Below, piece by piece: positions 1 to 7,391 of a stretch of DNA of 18,022 bases. The notes under the pieces were generated by a model. That model made no database searches. It was not told the DNA's origin and saw only the letters and a list, made by a program, of their open reading frames with translations. The position numbers and the translations under genes were made by a program. Position 1 is the first letter of the stretch. Every line of letters starts with the position of its first letter. This stretch comes from DAOUFU01 sp034429275 (GTDB taxonomy: Bacteria > Chloroflexota > Anaerolineae > Aggregatilineales > Aggregatilineaceae), in the NCBI GenBank assembly GCA_034429275.1, contig DAOUFU010000165.1, positions 1-18,022 on the forward strand, read 5' to 3'.

Positions 1-512
1 CCTTCGACTGCAGCGCAGAATGGGCAGTATCGTGGGGCTATCATCACAGCACGCCGCAGAACCGCTTCGCCGTCGATTTCGCCACACTCGAAAGTGACGC
101 GGGCGGCCAGCCGGTCTATGCCGCGCACGGCGGCACACTGGCACTCAAACGCTATGGCTCGACCGATCACATGAGCGATGTGGGCTTCGCCGCGCGCGTC
201 ACCGCCGCCGACGGCATCACGGCCACCGTCTATGGCCACCTGGAGCCGCAGGCTACACTGGCCTGGTGGGGCCTGGCACCGGAGAGCCTGCCCGATTTTG
301 AGTGGGTCGAAGTGGGGCCGGTCGCGCAGGGACAGCGTATCGGCACGGTCGGGCGAGCCGGGTACGCCACCGGGCCGCACATTCACTTCGCGCTGTGGTC
401 ATGGGATCAAAGCCTGTACCAGCCGGTTCCGATCGGCCCGCTGCGCGAATTCTGGCGAGGGCTGGCGATCCCGGCTGGCCTGCGCAATAATTGCGGCCAG
501 TATACGAATTAA
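1..512 (+). CDS. M23-family metallopeptidase, C-terminal part (5' end cut by window edge)
   Basis: The reading frame is open from base 3 and ends with TAA at 510-512, so only the C-terminal ~169 residues are present. M23 (lysostaphin/LytM-type) peptidases are zinc enzymes that cut peptide cross-bridges of peptidoglycan or other Gly-rich peptides outside the cytoplasm. The second zinc motif is clear: GPHIHFALW, with the HxH codons at 378-386. Upstream, a WGYHHSTPQNRFAVDFA stretch supplies a His and an Asp in the longer-spaced H...D arrangement seen in beta-lytic/LasA-like members, in place of the compact HxxxD of LytM. A YGHLE motif and a GRAGYATGPH turn also fit the fold. The signal peptide and any N-terminal domain lie outside the window. 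The next gene starts about 50 bases downstream on the same strand. Family assignment is fairly secure; substrate is unknown. Confidence 0.8.
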   Translation, partial: FDCSAEWAVSWGYHHSTPQNRFAVDFATLESDAGGQPVYAAHGGTLALKRYGSTDHMSDVGFAARVTAADGITATVYGHLEPQATLAWWGLAPESLPDFEWVEVGPVAQGQRIGTVGRAGYATGPHIHFALWSWDQSLYQPVPIGPLREFWRGLAIPAGLRNNCGQYTN

Positions 513-561
513 CCCAACAGGCACCCGCCTGTTTCTCACCACTGAAAGGATGTTTTTGACG

Positions 562-1533
562 ATGGCCCTGTTTGATATGCCCCTGGAGCAACTGCGCGCC
601 TACAAACCGGAACGCGTCGAGCCGTCCGATTTTGATGCGTTCTGGGCGGCAACCCTGCGCGAAGCCCGCTCGCACCCGCTGAATGCGCGCTTTGAGTTGA
701 TCGATTCTGGCCTGGTCACCATCGACGTGTATGATGTGACGTTCAACGGCTACGGCGGCCAGCCGGTCAAGGGCTGGCTGCGGCTGCCCCATGGGGCGTC
801 TGGCCCGCTGCCGTGCGTGGTCGAGTTCATCGGCTATGGCGGGGGTCGCGGTTTCCCCTGGGATAACCTGGGCTATGCCAGCGCCGGATTCGCGCACCTG
901 TATATGGATACGCGCGGTCAGGGGTCTACCTGGGTCCGGGGCGACACGCCGGACCTGGGCACCGGCAGCGGCCCTGCCGTGCCCGGCTTTATGACCCAGG
1001 GCATTCTCGACCCCACCCTGTACTACTACCGCCGCGTGTTCACCGACGGGGTGCGCGCGGTCGAGGCGGCCCGCAGTCACCCGGCGGTCGATGCGTCGCG
1101 CATTGCGCTCACCGGCGGCAGCCAGGGCGGCGGCATCACCATCGCGGTCGCCGGGCTGGTGCCCGATATCGAGATCGCCATGCCCGATGTGCCGTTCCTG
1201 TGCGCCTACCGCCGCGCCACCGAGATCACCGACAGCTATCCCTACCAGGAAATCGTGACCTATCTCAAGGTCCACCGCGACCACTATGACACGGTATTCC
1301 ACACACTGAGCTACTTCGACGGCGTGAACTTCGCGCCCCGCGCCCGCGCCAAGGCGCTGTTCTCTACCGCGCTGATGGACATGACCTGCCCGCCGTCTAC
1401 CGTCTTCGCCGCGTACAATCACTGGGGCAACGACGACAAGGACATCCGCGTGTACCCATACAACCAGCACGAAGGCGGCGCGTCGATGCACCACGGGGAA
1501 CGTGTGGCGCTGCTGCACCGCCAGTGGGGATAA
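562..1533 (+). CDS. Acetyl xylan esterase / cephalosporin C deacetylase family (AXE1) esterase
   Basis: This is a 323-residue alpha/beta-hydrolase, the usual length for the AXE1 (CE7) family, which removes acetyl groups from xylooligosaccharides and also from cephalosporin C. The nucleophile elbow TGGSQGGG (Ser187), the DTRGQG motif (116-121), Asp273 in LMDMTCPPST and His303 in YNQHEGG form the expected catalytic triad; CE7 enzymes are usually cytoplasmic and I see no signal peptide. I chose ATG 562 because AAAGGA at 545-550 is then about 11 bases upstream and the protein begins MALFDMPLEQLRAYKPE, as family members do; ATG 550 overlaps the Shine-Dalgarno. The frame stays open further upstream to an ATG at 178, but that part is the shadow of the M23 gene. 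A strong terminator follows directly. The true substrate is inferred only at the level of small acetylated sugars. Confidence 0.93.
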   Translation: MALFDMPLEQLRAYKPERVEPSDFDAFWAATLREARSHPLNARFELIDSGLVTIDVYDVTFNGYGGQPVKGWLRLPHGASGPLPCVVEFIGYGGGRGFPWDNLGYASAGFAHLYMDTRGQGSTWVRGDTPDLGTGSGPAVPGFMTQGILDPTLYYYRRVFTDGVRAVEAARSHPAVDASRIALTGGSQGGGITIAVAGLVPDIEIAMPDVPFLCAYRRATEITDSYPYQEIVTYLKVHRDHYDTVFHTLSYFDGVNFAPRARAKALFSTALMDMTCPPSTVFAAYNHWGNDDKDIRVYPYNQHEGGASMHHGERVALLHRQWG

Positions 1534-1547
1534 TCGCTCACCGCGTT

Positions 1548-1581
1548 CGGGGCCATCGTTGAAGGATGGCCCCGTTTTTTT
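1548..1581 (+). terminator. Intrinsic terminator of the esterase gene
   Basis: A perfect 10-bp stem (CGGGGCCATC at 1548-1557 with GATGGCCCCG at 1565-1574) with a 7-base loop is followed by seven T at 1575-1581. It starts 14 bases after the esterase stop codon. On the opposite strand the hairpin has no T run, so it should act only on plus-strand transcripts, just before the convergent prolyl isomerase gene. Confidence 0.92.
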
Positions 1582-1584
1582 GTT

Positions 1585-2013
1585 CTACCCGATCGATACC
1601 AGTTCCAGGTCGAAGGTCAACGCCAGGCCCGCCAGCGGATGATTGGCGTCCAGCACCACCTGCTCAGCATCTACCGATTTGATCACCACCGGAAGCTGCT
1701 GGCCCTGCGCGTTGGTCACCGCAAGCTGCATCCCGACCTCAGGATGGATGGAGGTCGGGAACTCGGCGCGCTTGACGCTCAGCAGCAGGGAGTCCGAATA
1801 ATCGCCATAGGCATCGCCCGGCGGGATGACCACGCGCTTAGATTCGCCCACCGTCATGCCCATGACGGCGCGGTCGAAACCGGGAATGACCTGCCCCGTG
1901 CCCAGCGTGAATTCCAGCGGCTCGCGCCCGCGCGACGAATCGAACACCGTGCCATCATCCAGCGTGCCGGTGTAGTGAATCCTGACCGTATCGTTCGCTT
2001 TTGCCTGAGTCAT
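1585..2013 (-). CDS. FKBP-type peptidyl-prolyl cis-trans isomerase, SlyD-like
   Basis: This 142-residue protein has the split FKBP fold of SlyD-type isomerases: FKBP part 1 (about 1-70, with VRIHYTGTLDDGTVFDSS and GTGQVIPGFDRAVMGM), an inserted chaperone flap (about 71-118) and the closing strand with the family signature DANHPLAGLALTFDLELV (about 122-139). Such enzymes speed proline isomerisation and act as holdase chaperones in the cytoplasm. It ends right after the FKBP domain and lacks the His/Cys-rich metal-binding tail of E. coli SlyD, so a nickel role is not supported. ATG at 2013 is the only sensible start; a weak purine-rich stretch (GAAAGCGAG) precedes it. It converges on the esterase gene and diverges from the histidine kinase across a 238-bp gap. 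Confidence 0.93.
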   Translation of the reverse strand: MTQAKANDTVRIHYTGTLDDGTVFDSSRGREPLEFTLGTGQVIPGFDRAVMGMTVGESKRVVIPPGDAYGDYSDSLLLSVKRAEFPTSIHPEVGMQLAVTNAQGQQLPVVIKSVDAEQVVLDANHPLAGLALTFDLELVSIG

Positions 2014-2251
2014 GCGTCTCGCTTTCGTCTACATTGCCCGCCTTCGCGCGCCAGCATTCGCCCCAGGCGCACATTCACAGGCAATCGATTAATACAGCGA
2101 GTATGACAAATCGCGCCACAAACCGCCACTTTTTCGCGCTCTCGCGGGGTTCGCCGCCCAGAGACGCGCCGCCGGGTTCGCCTTCACCGGTAGGTTCGAC
2201 ATATAATGCGGGTGGGCACATCGGCTCATGCACCCGTCCGAAAGAACTGCC
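2014..2251. promoter_or_regulatory. Divergent intergenic region with a TATAAT box for the kinase gene
   Basis: This gap separates the divergent isomerase and histidine kinase genes. A consensus -10 box TATAAT lies at 2202-2207 on the plus strand; the best -35 candidates (TTCGCC at 2177-2182, spacer 19; TTCACC at 2183-2188, spacer 13) are poorly placed. Transcription would begin near 2214, leaving a 5' leader of about 38 bases before ATG 2252. I found no convincing minus-strand promoter for the isomerase. Confidence 0.45.
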
Positions 2252-4624
2252 ATGAACGAGACCAAGACCACTCTGCCCTCACCCCCGCAGACCCTCAGCA
2301 TGGGGCGCACGCTGCGCGCGCGCTGGCGGCGCTACCTGGTGATCGGCATGAATTCGCTGATCGCCCTGCTGCTGGTCGGCGCAACGCTGATCATCGCCCT
2401 GGAGCAGCGCCAGTCGATCATTCGCCTGCACGAATCGACCGCTCGTTTTGCGGGCTTTTCTGCGCAGCGCGCCCAGGACGACCTGCTGACCACGCTGGTA
2501 ACCGCCGGGCAGACTCTCGATCCGGCCACCGCCACCCAGGATGACCTGGATCGCGTGCTGGCGTTGGAACCGGCCCTGCGCGCGATCAGCCTGCTGGACG
2601 CGGCGGGACAGGTCACCGTTCAGACAGCGGTGGATGGCATTGATCCGGGCAGCGCGTGGGGCGATCACCCGGTGCGCCGGTCTGCGCTCGATGGGAAGCC
2701 GGTCATCCTGCCCGATGACCGGGCGAACCGGCAGCCGCTGCTGGTGCTGGCCGCCCCAACCGGCACGCCCGGCAGCGTGATCGTCGCGCTGGCCGATCCG
2801 CAGACGCTGTGGGGCAGCGCCGTCGCCGCGCCGATGGGCGATCGGGGCTATCTCTACCTGGCGGATGAGGACGGGCGCATCCTGGCCGCGCCGCCCGAAA
2901 TAACCCGCGATCTCTCGTTCGACCCCGCGCGGCTGGATACCTTCGCGGCGGCGGCACGCGGGAGCCGGGCCACCCGGCTATATCACGGCCTGGATGGGTC
3001 GTGGGTGGTCGGGCAGGCCGAGCCGGTGAGCGGCACGCCCTATGTGGTCTTCACCGAGACGCCGCTGCGCGAGTTTGCCTCGGCGGCGGTGCGCGGACTG
3101 GCGCTGTGGGCGATGGCCGTCATCCTGGCCTTGATCCTCGGCGAATGGTTGATCCGGCGCATGGTGCGCTCGATCATGGGGCCGCTGGAACGACTTCACC
3201 AGGGCGCAAAAGCCGTCAGCCAGGGCGACTATGGCTACCGGGTGCGCGTCGCGCCCAACACCGAGCAAGAACTGGCCGGGCTGGCCCACGCCTTCAACCA
3301 GATGGTGCAGCGCCTCCAGCTCAACCAGAAGGAAATTGACTCGTACAAAAACCAGCTAGAGGAAATCATCGAGCTGCGCGCGCGTGAACTCTCGCGCAAG
3401 ACGCACCGGCTCGAAGTCGCAGCCCAGGTCTCCAGCCAGATCGCCACGCTCCGCGACCCGCGCCAGTTGGTGAGCGAAGTCACCGCGCTGATCGGCCAGC
3501 AGTTCGGGCTATATCACGTCTCGGTGCTGCGGGTAGATGGTGAACACGCGCCGGAGATCGACCGGGGCAGCGTGGCAGGCTGGGCCGTGCGCCATGCCGC
3601 GCCGGTCTATGTGCCGGATGTCACCCAGGATCAGCGCTACCGGCCCATCCCCGGCTTCCCGGCCAGCCAGAGCGAACTGGCTCTGCCGCTGATCTGCAGC
3701 GGGCAAGTGATTGGCGTGCTGAACCTGGAATCCGAGCACCGCGACGCCTTCCAGCCCGACGAGCGCGCCGTGTTCGAAAGCCTGGCCAGCGAGATCGCCA
3801 GCGCGCTGTATAACGCCGACGCTTTCGCCAAGCTGGAACAGGCCAACCGCGACCTGGCGCAGGCATCGGTGCAGGCGCGCCAGGCCAATATCCTCAAATC
3901 GCGCTTTTTGCTCAATGCGTCGCACAAGCTGCGCGGGCCGCTCAATGCCATCATCGGCTATTCAGAGACGATCCTCAGCGGGATGTATGGCGACCTGCCC
4001 GAAGCCCTGCTCGAACAGCAGCGCGGCATTCTCGACAACGGGCGCGTGATGCAGGTGCTGCTCGAAGATATGCTCGACCTGTCCGCCATCGAGAGCGGCC
4101 AGCTTCAGCTTGATCTCGCCTGGCTGCCGGTCGTGCCGCTGCTTGAGGAAATCATGAACGCCAGCCGGGCGCTGCACCAGGCCGCGCATCCCGACCACGC
4201 GCTGACGCTGCGGCTCGATCTCTCGCACCGGCGCGAGGCGCTGCCGCCGGTCTGGGCCGACCCCGTCCGGCTGCGCTACATGCTGATGAGCCTGATGAGC
4301 AGCGCGATCCGGGCCACGACCCAGGGCGAGGTTGTGCTCTCTGCCGATACCACCGCGGACAGCCTGCTGATCCATGTGAGCGACACCGGGCCGGGCATCC
4401 TCTCCGAGGAACTGGCCTACCTGTTCGATCCGTTCCAGCAGCCGCGCGGCCTCAGCCCGCAGCAGGAAAGCAGCGGGCGCGAGACCGGCCTGGGACTGGC
4501 CATCTCGCGCCTGCTGGCGATGCGTCATGGCGGCGACCTGCGCGTGGAGAGCGTACCCGGCCAGGGCAGCACCTTCACGCTGGTGCTGCCGCTCCGCCCC
4601 GAAGGTGCACCCGCTCCCGCCTGA
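2252..4624 (+). CDS. Membrane-bound sensor histidine kinase with HAMP, GAF, HisKA and HATPase domains (non-canonical catalytic boxes)
   Basis: This is a protein of about 790 residues; numbers here count from the alternative ATG at 2228. Order: TM1 (36-58), an extracytoplasmic Cache-like sensor region (about 60-285), TM2 (291-309), HAMP (310-362), a coiled coil (363-400), GAF (about 400-535), HisKA with H-box SHKLRGPLNAIIGYSE (His566, codon 3923-3925) and HATPase with DTGPG (719-723) and GRETGLGLA (750-758). The D- and G-boxes look functional. Two departures are notable: the acidic residue after the phospho-acceptor His is Lys567, and both N-box asparagines are Ser (S688, S692; MSLMSSAIRAT). 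ATG 2252 follows GAAAGAAC at a good distance and leaves a sensible leader from the TATAAT at 2202, so I prefer it to ATG 2228. No response regulator is adjacent, so it is an orphan sensor, or a regulator that does not use normal phosphotransfer. Confidence 0.9.
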   Translation: MNETKTTLPSPPQTLSMGRTLRARWRRYLVIGMNSLIALLLVGATLIIALEQRQSIIRLHESTARFAGFSAQRAQDDLLTTLVTAGQTLDPATATQDDLDRVLALEPALRAISLLDAAGQVTVQTAVDGIDPGSAWGDHPVRRSALDGKPVILPDDRANRQPLLVLAAPTGTPGSVIVALADPQTLWGSAVAAPMGDRGYLYLADEDGRILAAPPEITRDLSFDPARLDTFAAAARGSRATRLYHGLDGSWVVGQAEPVSGTPYVVFTETPLREFASAAVRGLALWAMAVILALILGEWLIRRMVRSIMGPLERLHQGAKAVSQGDYGYRVRVAPNTEQELAGLAHAFNQMVQRLQLNQKEIDSYKNQLEEIIELRARELSRKTHRLEVAAQVSSQIATLRDPRQLVSEVTALIGQQFGLYHVSVLRVDGEHAPEIDRGSVAGWAVRHAAPVYVPDVTQDQRYRPIPGFPASQSELALPLICSGQVIGVLNLESEHRDAFQPDERAVFESLASEIASALYNADAFAKLEQANRDLAQASVQARQANILKSRFLLNASHKLRGPLNAIIGYSETILSGMYGDLPEALLEQQRGILDNGRVMQVLLEDMLDLSAIESGQLQLDLAWLPVVPLLEEIMNASRALHQAAHPDHALTLRLDLSHRREALPPVWADPVRLRYMLMSLMSSAIRATTQGEVVLSADTTADSLLIHVSDTGPGILSEELAYLFDPFQQPRGLSPQQESSGRETGLGLAISRLLAMRHGGDLRVESVPGQGSTFTLVLPLRPEGAPAPA

Positions 4625-4673
4625 AGACTCCCTGCCCGGTCGCTCACGCCTGGCACGCAGCGATCATCCCTCG

Positions 4674-5480
4674 CTAGAACATGGTGTTATCGGGATGGCG
4701 CGGCAGGCGCGGGATAAAAGCGCTCGTGCGGCGGATGTAATCGGCGTACTGCGGCTTGGTCGTCTTCAGATTTTTCTCCAGCAGGGCCACGCCCGAAACT
4801 CGCAGCAGCAGGAAGGTCATGAACAGCGGCCCCAACAACGTCGGCGCGCTGCGCAGCCCGGTGCTGAGCGCGATCAGGCCATAGGCCCACCACTGGGCCG
4901 CATCGCCAAAGTAATTCGGGTGGCGGGTGTAGCTCCACACCCCGGCATCGAGCACGTTGCCCCGGTTGCCGGGATGCCGCTTGAAATGCCGCAAGTGCGC
5001 ATCGCCCACCGCCTCGAAGAAAAAGCCGATAGTCCACAGCATCGCGCCCAGCACGTCCAGCGCGGTGAGCGCATCGGGCTTGGCGTAGTAGGCGGCGGCC
5101 AGCAGCGTCGCGCTGATCAACCACATGATCGTCCCTTGCAGCAGGAACACCTGGAAATAGCTAAACCACCAGTAACGCTCCGGCCCGTACTTCTGGCGGA
5201 AGTTCTGGTAACGGTAATCTTCCGGGTGGCCCCAGTTGCGCACCAGGATATAACCCGACAGCCGCAGCCCCCACACGGTCACCAGCGCCGTGATCAAGAT
5301 GCGCCGCCCCTCAAAGCCATCGCTGAGCAGGGCGTAGAGCCAGACCAGCACCACGAATCCGCCGCCCCAAAAGATATCCACAATGCTGGCATTCTTCAGC
5401 CGCACGCTCAGCAGCCAGGCCGCCGTGACATACAACCACACCGCCAGCGCACCTATTCCCCATAGCTCAAAAAAGGTCAT
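4674..5480 (-). CDS. DUF1295 family integral membrane protein (steroid 5-alpha-reductase/ICMT-like)
   Basis: This 268-residue protein is mostly hydrophobic, with about six to seven membrane segments (roughly 5-25, 35-52, 60-80, 106-131, 140-157 and 196-229). The signature VWSYTRHPNYFGD (181-193) is the C-terminal motif of DUF1295 proteins, a bacterial group in the steroid 5-alpha-reductase / isoprenylcysteine methyltransferase superfamily; the usual GE is GD here. EDYRYQNFRQKYG (87-99) also fits the family. Its reaction is not known; NAD(P)H-dependent reduction or methyl transfer on a lipid are only family-level possibilities. I chose ATG 5480 because the minus strand reads AAAGGATGGAGGCT just before it; ATG 5489 sits inside that Shine-Dalgarno and ATG 5525 has none. 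It lies 51 bases after the metallopeptidase stop codon and is probably the last gene of that operon. It converges on the histidine kinase. Confidence 0.87.
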   Translation of the reverse strand: MTFFELWGIGALAVWLYVTAAWLLSVRLKNASIVDIFWGGGFVVLVWLYALLSDGFEGRRILITALVTVWGLRLSGYILVRNWGHPEDYRYQNFRQKYGPERYWWFSYFQVFLLQGTIMWLISATLLAAAYYAKPDALTALDVLGAMLWTIGFFFEAVGDAHLRHFKRHPGNRGNVLDAGVWSYTRHPNYFGDAAQWWAYGLIALSTGLRSAPTLLGPLFMTFLLLRVSGVALLEKNLKTTKPQYADYIRRTSAFIPRLPRHPDNTMF

Positions 5481-5531
5481 AGCCTCCATCCTTTGGGGCA
5501 TCGCCGAAGTATGCCCCCATGCCAACCCCGG

Positions 5532-7391
5532 TCATCGGGTCGAAGCGGCGAAACGCGCCGCCATATCCAGCATAGCGTCGCGCCCGGCGTCACCATCAAT
5601 CACCAAAAAACGCTCGCGCGCGATGAACGCCACCACCCAGGGACCATCGCCGCCACCGTCCGGGTCCACGATGGCGGCATCCACGCCGCCGGTGGACCAG
5701 ATCTGCGTGCCCGGAGCATATTCCAGCCCGTTGATCGCCAGCCAGTCGCCGATGGTGGCGAAGATGCCCGGCGACTGGGTGATGCGCAGCAGGCGGCCCT
5801 CCCCGTTGATGTAGAGCATCTGCGCGACCACGCCCCCCGACGGCGCGTTGAGCGCTACAAAAGACTCGCCCAGTTCGTCAGCGTTCAGGCCGTAGACGCT
5901 GTCCAGCTCGAACCCCTCCGGCGCACCGCGCGGTGTGATCGGGCGGAAGGGCAGATCGACCGTGCTGATCTCTTCGCGGATGTTGTACTCCGTCTGGGTG
6001 AAGGGGCTGCGCAGCGGCACGTCAGCAGGATCGGTCACCGCCTCGACGCGCGGAGGGCTGAAACTGCGCGCCTGGACACGGCTAGCGCCGCCCACAGGAC
6101 TGTTCTCACCGGCGGGCTGCACGCTCACGGTATAGCGCGCAGTCGCGCAGCCGGCCTCGTTGGGTGGACGCGTCAGGTTGAGCGCGATCAGGTAGGCATG
6201 CTCGTAGCGGCTCAGATCGACCGTCACCCCTTCGCCCACCGGGTACACCTCTGCCGTCGTGCCATTGACCCCGACCACCGTGCCCTCAACCCGGGCATCC
6301 GGGCTGGTCACCTGGATGGTATACGTGCCGTCCAACTCCAGGCCCAGGTAATCCATCGCCAGGCGCTGCACGCCATCGGTGGGAGCCAGTTCGCCCGGCG
6401 CAGTGATCGCCTCTTGCAGCCGCGCGGTCGGGTAATCGCTGCCGGAGCTAAAGTCGCGCAGCAGCACGGCCAGCGCGAAGGCACGCACCTGGTCTTCGAG
6501 CGTGGTACCGCGCGCGCTCAGCACATCGTCAAACGGCTGCCAGCCCGTGCCGTCAGCCATGCGCAGCCACACATCGCGGATGAGGCCCGCGCCGTACCGC
6601 TCACTGAGGAACTGGTTGAACACCCACATCCCGTACCAGTGCAGGCCGGATTCGACCCGGTTCACCCCGCCGTAGCGCAGCATACACGTATCCGGCGACT
6701 TGAAGACCGCGCCCGCCGAGTCCAGGTTATCTGGCAGATCCGGGTAAACCTGGGTTTCGACCCAGTTGGCGGTCGATTCGTACCACCAGCGCATGGAATG
6801 CGTGCCGTTGATGCCGACCTGGAGCAGGTGATTGAATTCGTGCGCGGCAATGATGCGCAGCCAGTCCGCCGGGGGCCAGACTCGCAGGCCCGCCGGGGGT
6901 GCGGGATCGATGAAGTCATTTTCGAACACAAGGTAGCCATAGGCGGCTTGAGTCTCGGTGCGCGCCGTGGCGGGGTTATCGCCCACGAACCCGCCATCCG
7001 GCGAGACATAACCCGCCACTCCCTTGCTGAACAGCTCCATCAGGTAGACATCTACCCGCGTATCGCCGCCCTCGCCACGATCCGGGATGGGCGCGGGCCA
7101 GCCCAGGCGGTCCACCTCGACGCGCCACACCTGCTCGATCACTGCGCCAACTTCGGCCACCCAGTCGGGCGTGCCGTCGCCATCGGAGTCGGCGGCGGGC
7201 ACGGCGTCGATCCCGCTCAGCGTATAGTGAATCATCACCCGGTCGGTCGAATAGGTGTGTTCCGGCCCGGAAAGCACCGGGCGCGGCTGGGCAGCCAGGG
7301 GACTCGCCCCGGCGGGACGAATCAACGCGGCAGCCAATCCCAGCATCAGCAGCAGGCTGCTGGCGCGCCTCATGAGGGCGGCGAGTTTCAT
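5532..7391 (-). CDS. Secreted putative zinc metallopeptidase (MXAN_6640-like) with a DUF4367-like C-terminal domain
   Basis: This protein has 619 residues. A signal peptide is clear (basic MRRA, hydrophobic SLLLMLGLAAAL, cleavage near the GAS/PLAA region at 28-34). DSDGDGTPDW (68-77) is a Ca-binding, EF/thrombospondin-3-type loop. The catalytic motif AAHEFNHLLQ (HExxH at 184-188) is followed 17 residues later by WWYESTANWVE (Glu205), the gluzincin-style arrangement used by the MXAN_6640 putative metalloprotease family. A beta-rich middle part (about 350-430) follows. The last ~140 residues (LPFRPITPRGAPEGFELDSVY at 480 onward, then Y..GEGRLLRITQSP) resemble DUF4367, usually found in anti-sigma or lipoprotein-like proteins; that match is from memory. 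The start ATG overlaps the stop of the upstream gene (ATGA at 7391-7388), indicating translational coupling. An extracytoplasmic protease is likely; its target is unknown. Confidence 0.82.
   Translation of the reverse strand: MKLAALMRRASSLLLMLGLAAALIRPAGASPLAAQPRPVLSGPEHTYSTDRVMIHYTLSGIDAVPAADSDGDGTPDWVAEVGAVIEQVWRVEVDRLGWPAPIPDRGEGGDTRVDVYLMELFSKGVAGYVSPDGGFVGDNPATARTETQAAYGYLVFENDFIDPAPPAGLRVWPPADWLRIIAAHEFNHLLQVGINGTHSMRWWYESTANWVETQVYPDLPDNLDSAGAVFKSPDTCMLRYGGVNRVESGLHWYGMWVFNQFLSERYGAGLIRDVWLRMADGTGWQPFDDVLSARGTTLEDQVRAFALAVLLRDFSSGSDYPTARLQEAITAPGELAPTDGVQRLAMDYLGLELDGTYTIQVTSPDARVEGTVVGVNGTTAEVYPVGEGVTVDLSRYEHAYLIALNLTRPPNEAGCATARYTVSVQPAGENSPVGGASRVQARSFSPPRVEAVTDPADVPLRSPFTQTEYNIREEISTVDLPFRPITPRGAPEGFELDSVYGLNADELGESFVALNAPSGGVVAQMLYINGEGRLLRITQSPGIFATIGDWLAINGLEYAPGTQIWSTGGVDAAIVDPDGGGDGPWVVAFIARERFLVIDGDAGRDAMLDMAARFAASTR

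Noticed and set aside
178..561. An N-terminal extension of the esterase frame up to ATG 178
   Set aside because: The translated part is Arg/Ser-rich nonsense that overlaps the M23 gene in another frame; the esterase family starts at MALFDMPLEQ and a Shine-Dalgarno supports ATG 562.
253..1518. Long minus-strand open frame opposite the esterase
   Set aside because: It is the high-GC shadow of the esterase and M23 genes, with Arg/Val/Gly-rich low-information sequence and no ribosome site.
562..1533. A carbohydrate-utilisation operon linking the esterase, oxidoreductase and PfkB kinase
   Set aside because: They are kilobases apart, on different strands, and separated by terminators and unrelated genes; a shared theme is not evidence for one pathway.
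2148..2198. Three GGTTCG copies (2148, 2175, 2193) that look like tRNA T-arms
   Set aside because: No acceptor stem, anticodon arm or D-arm can be built around any of them.
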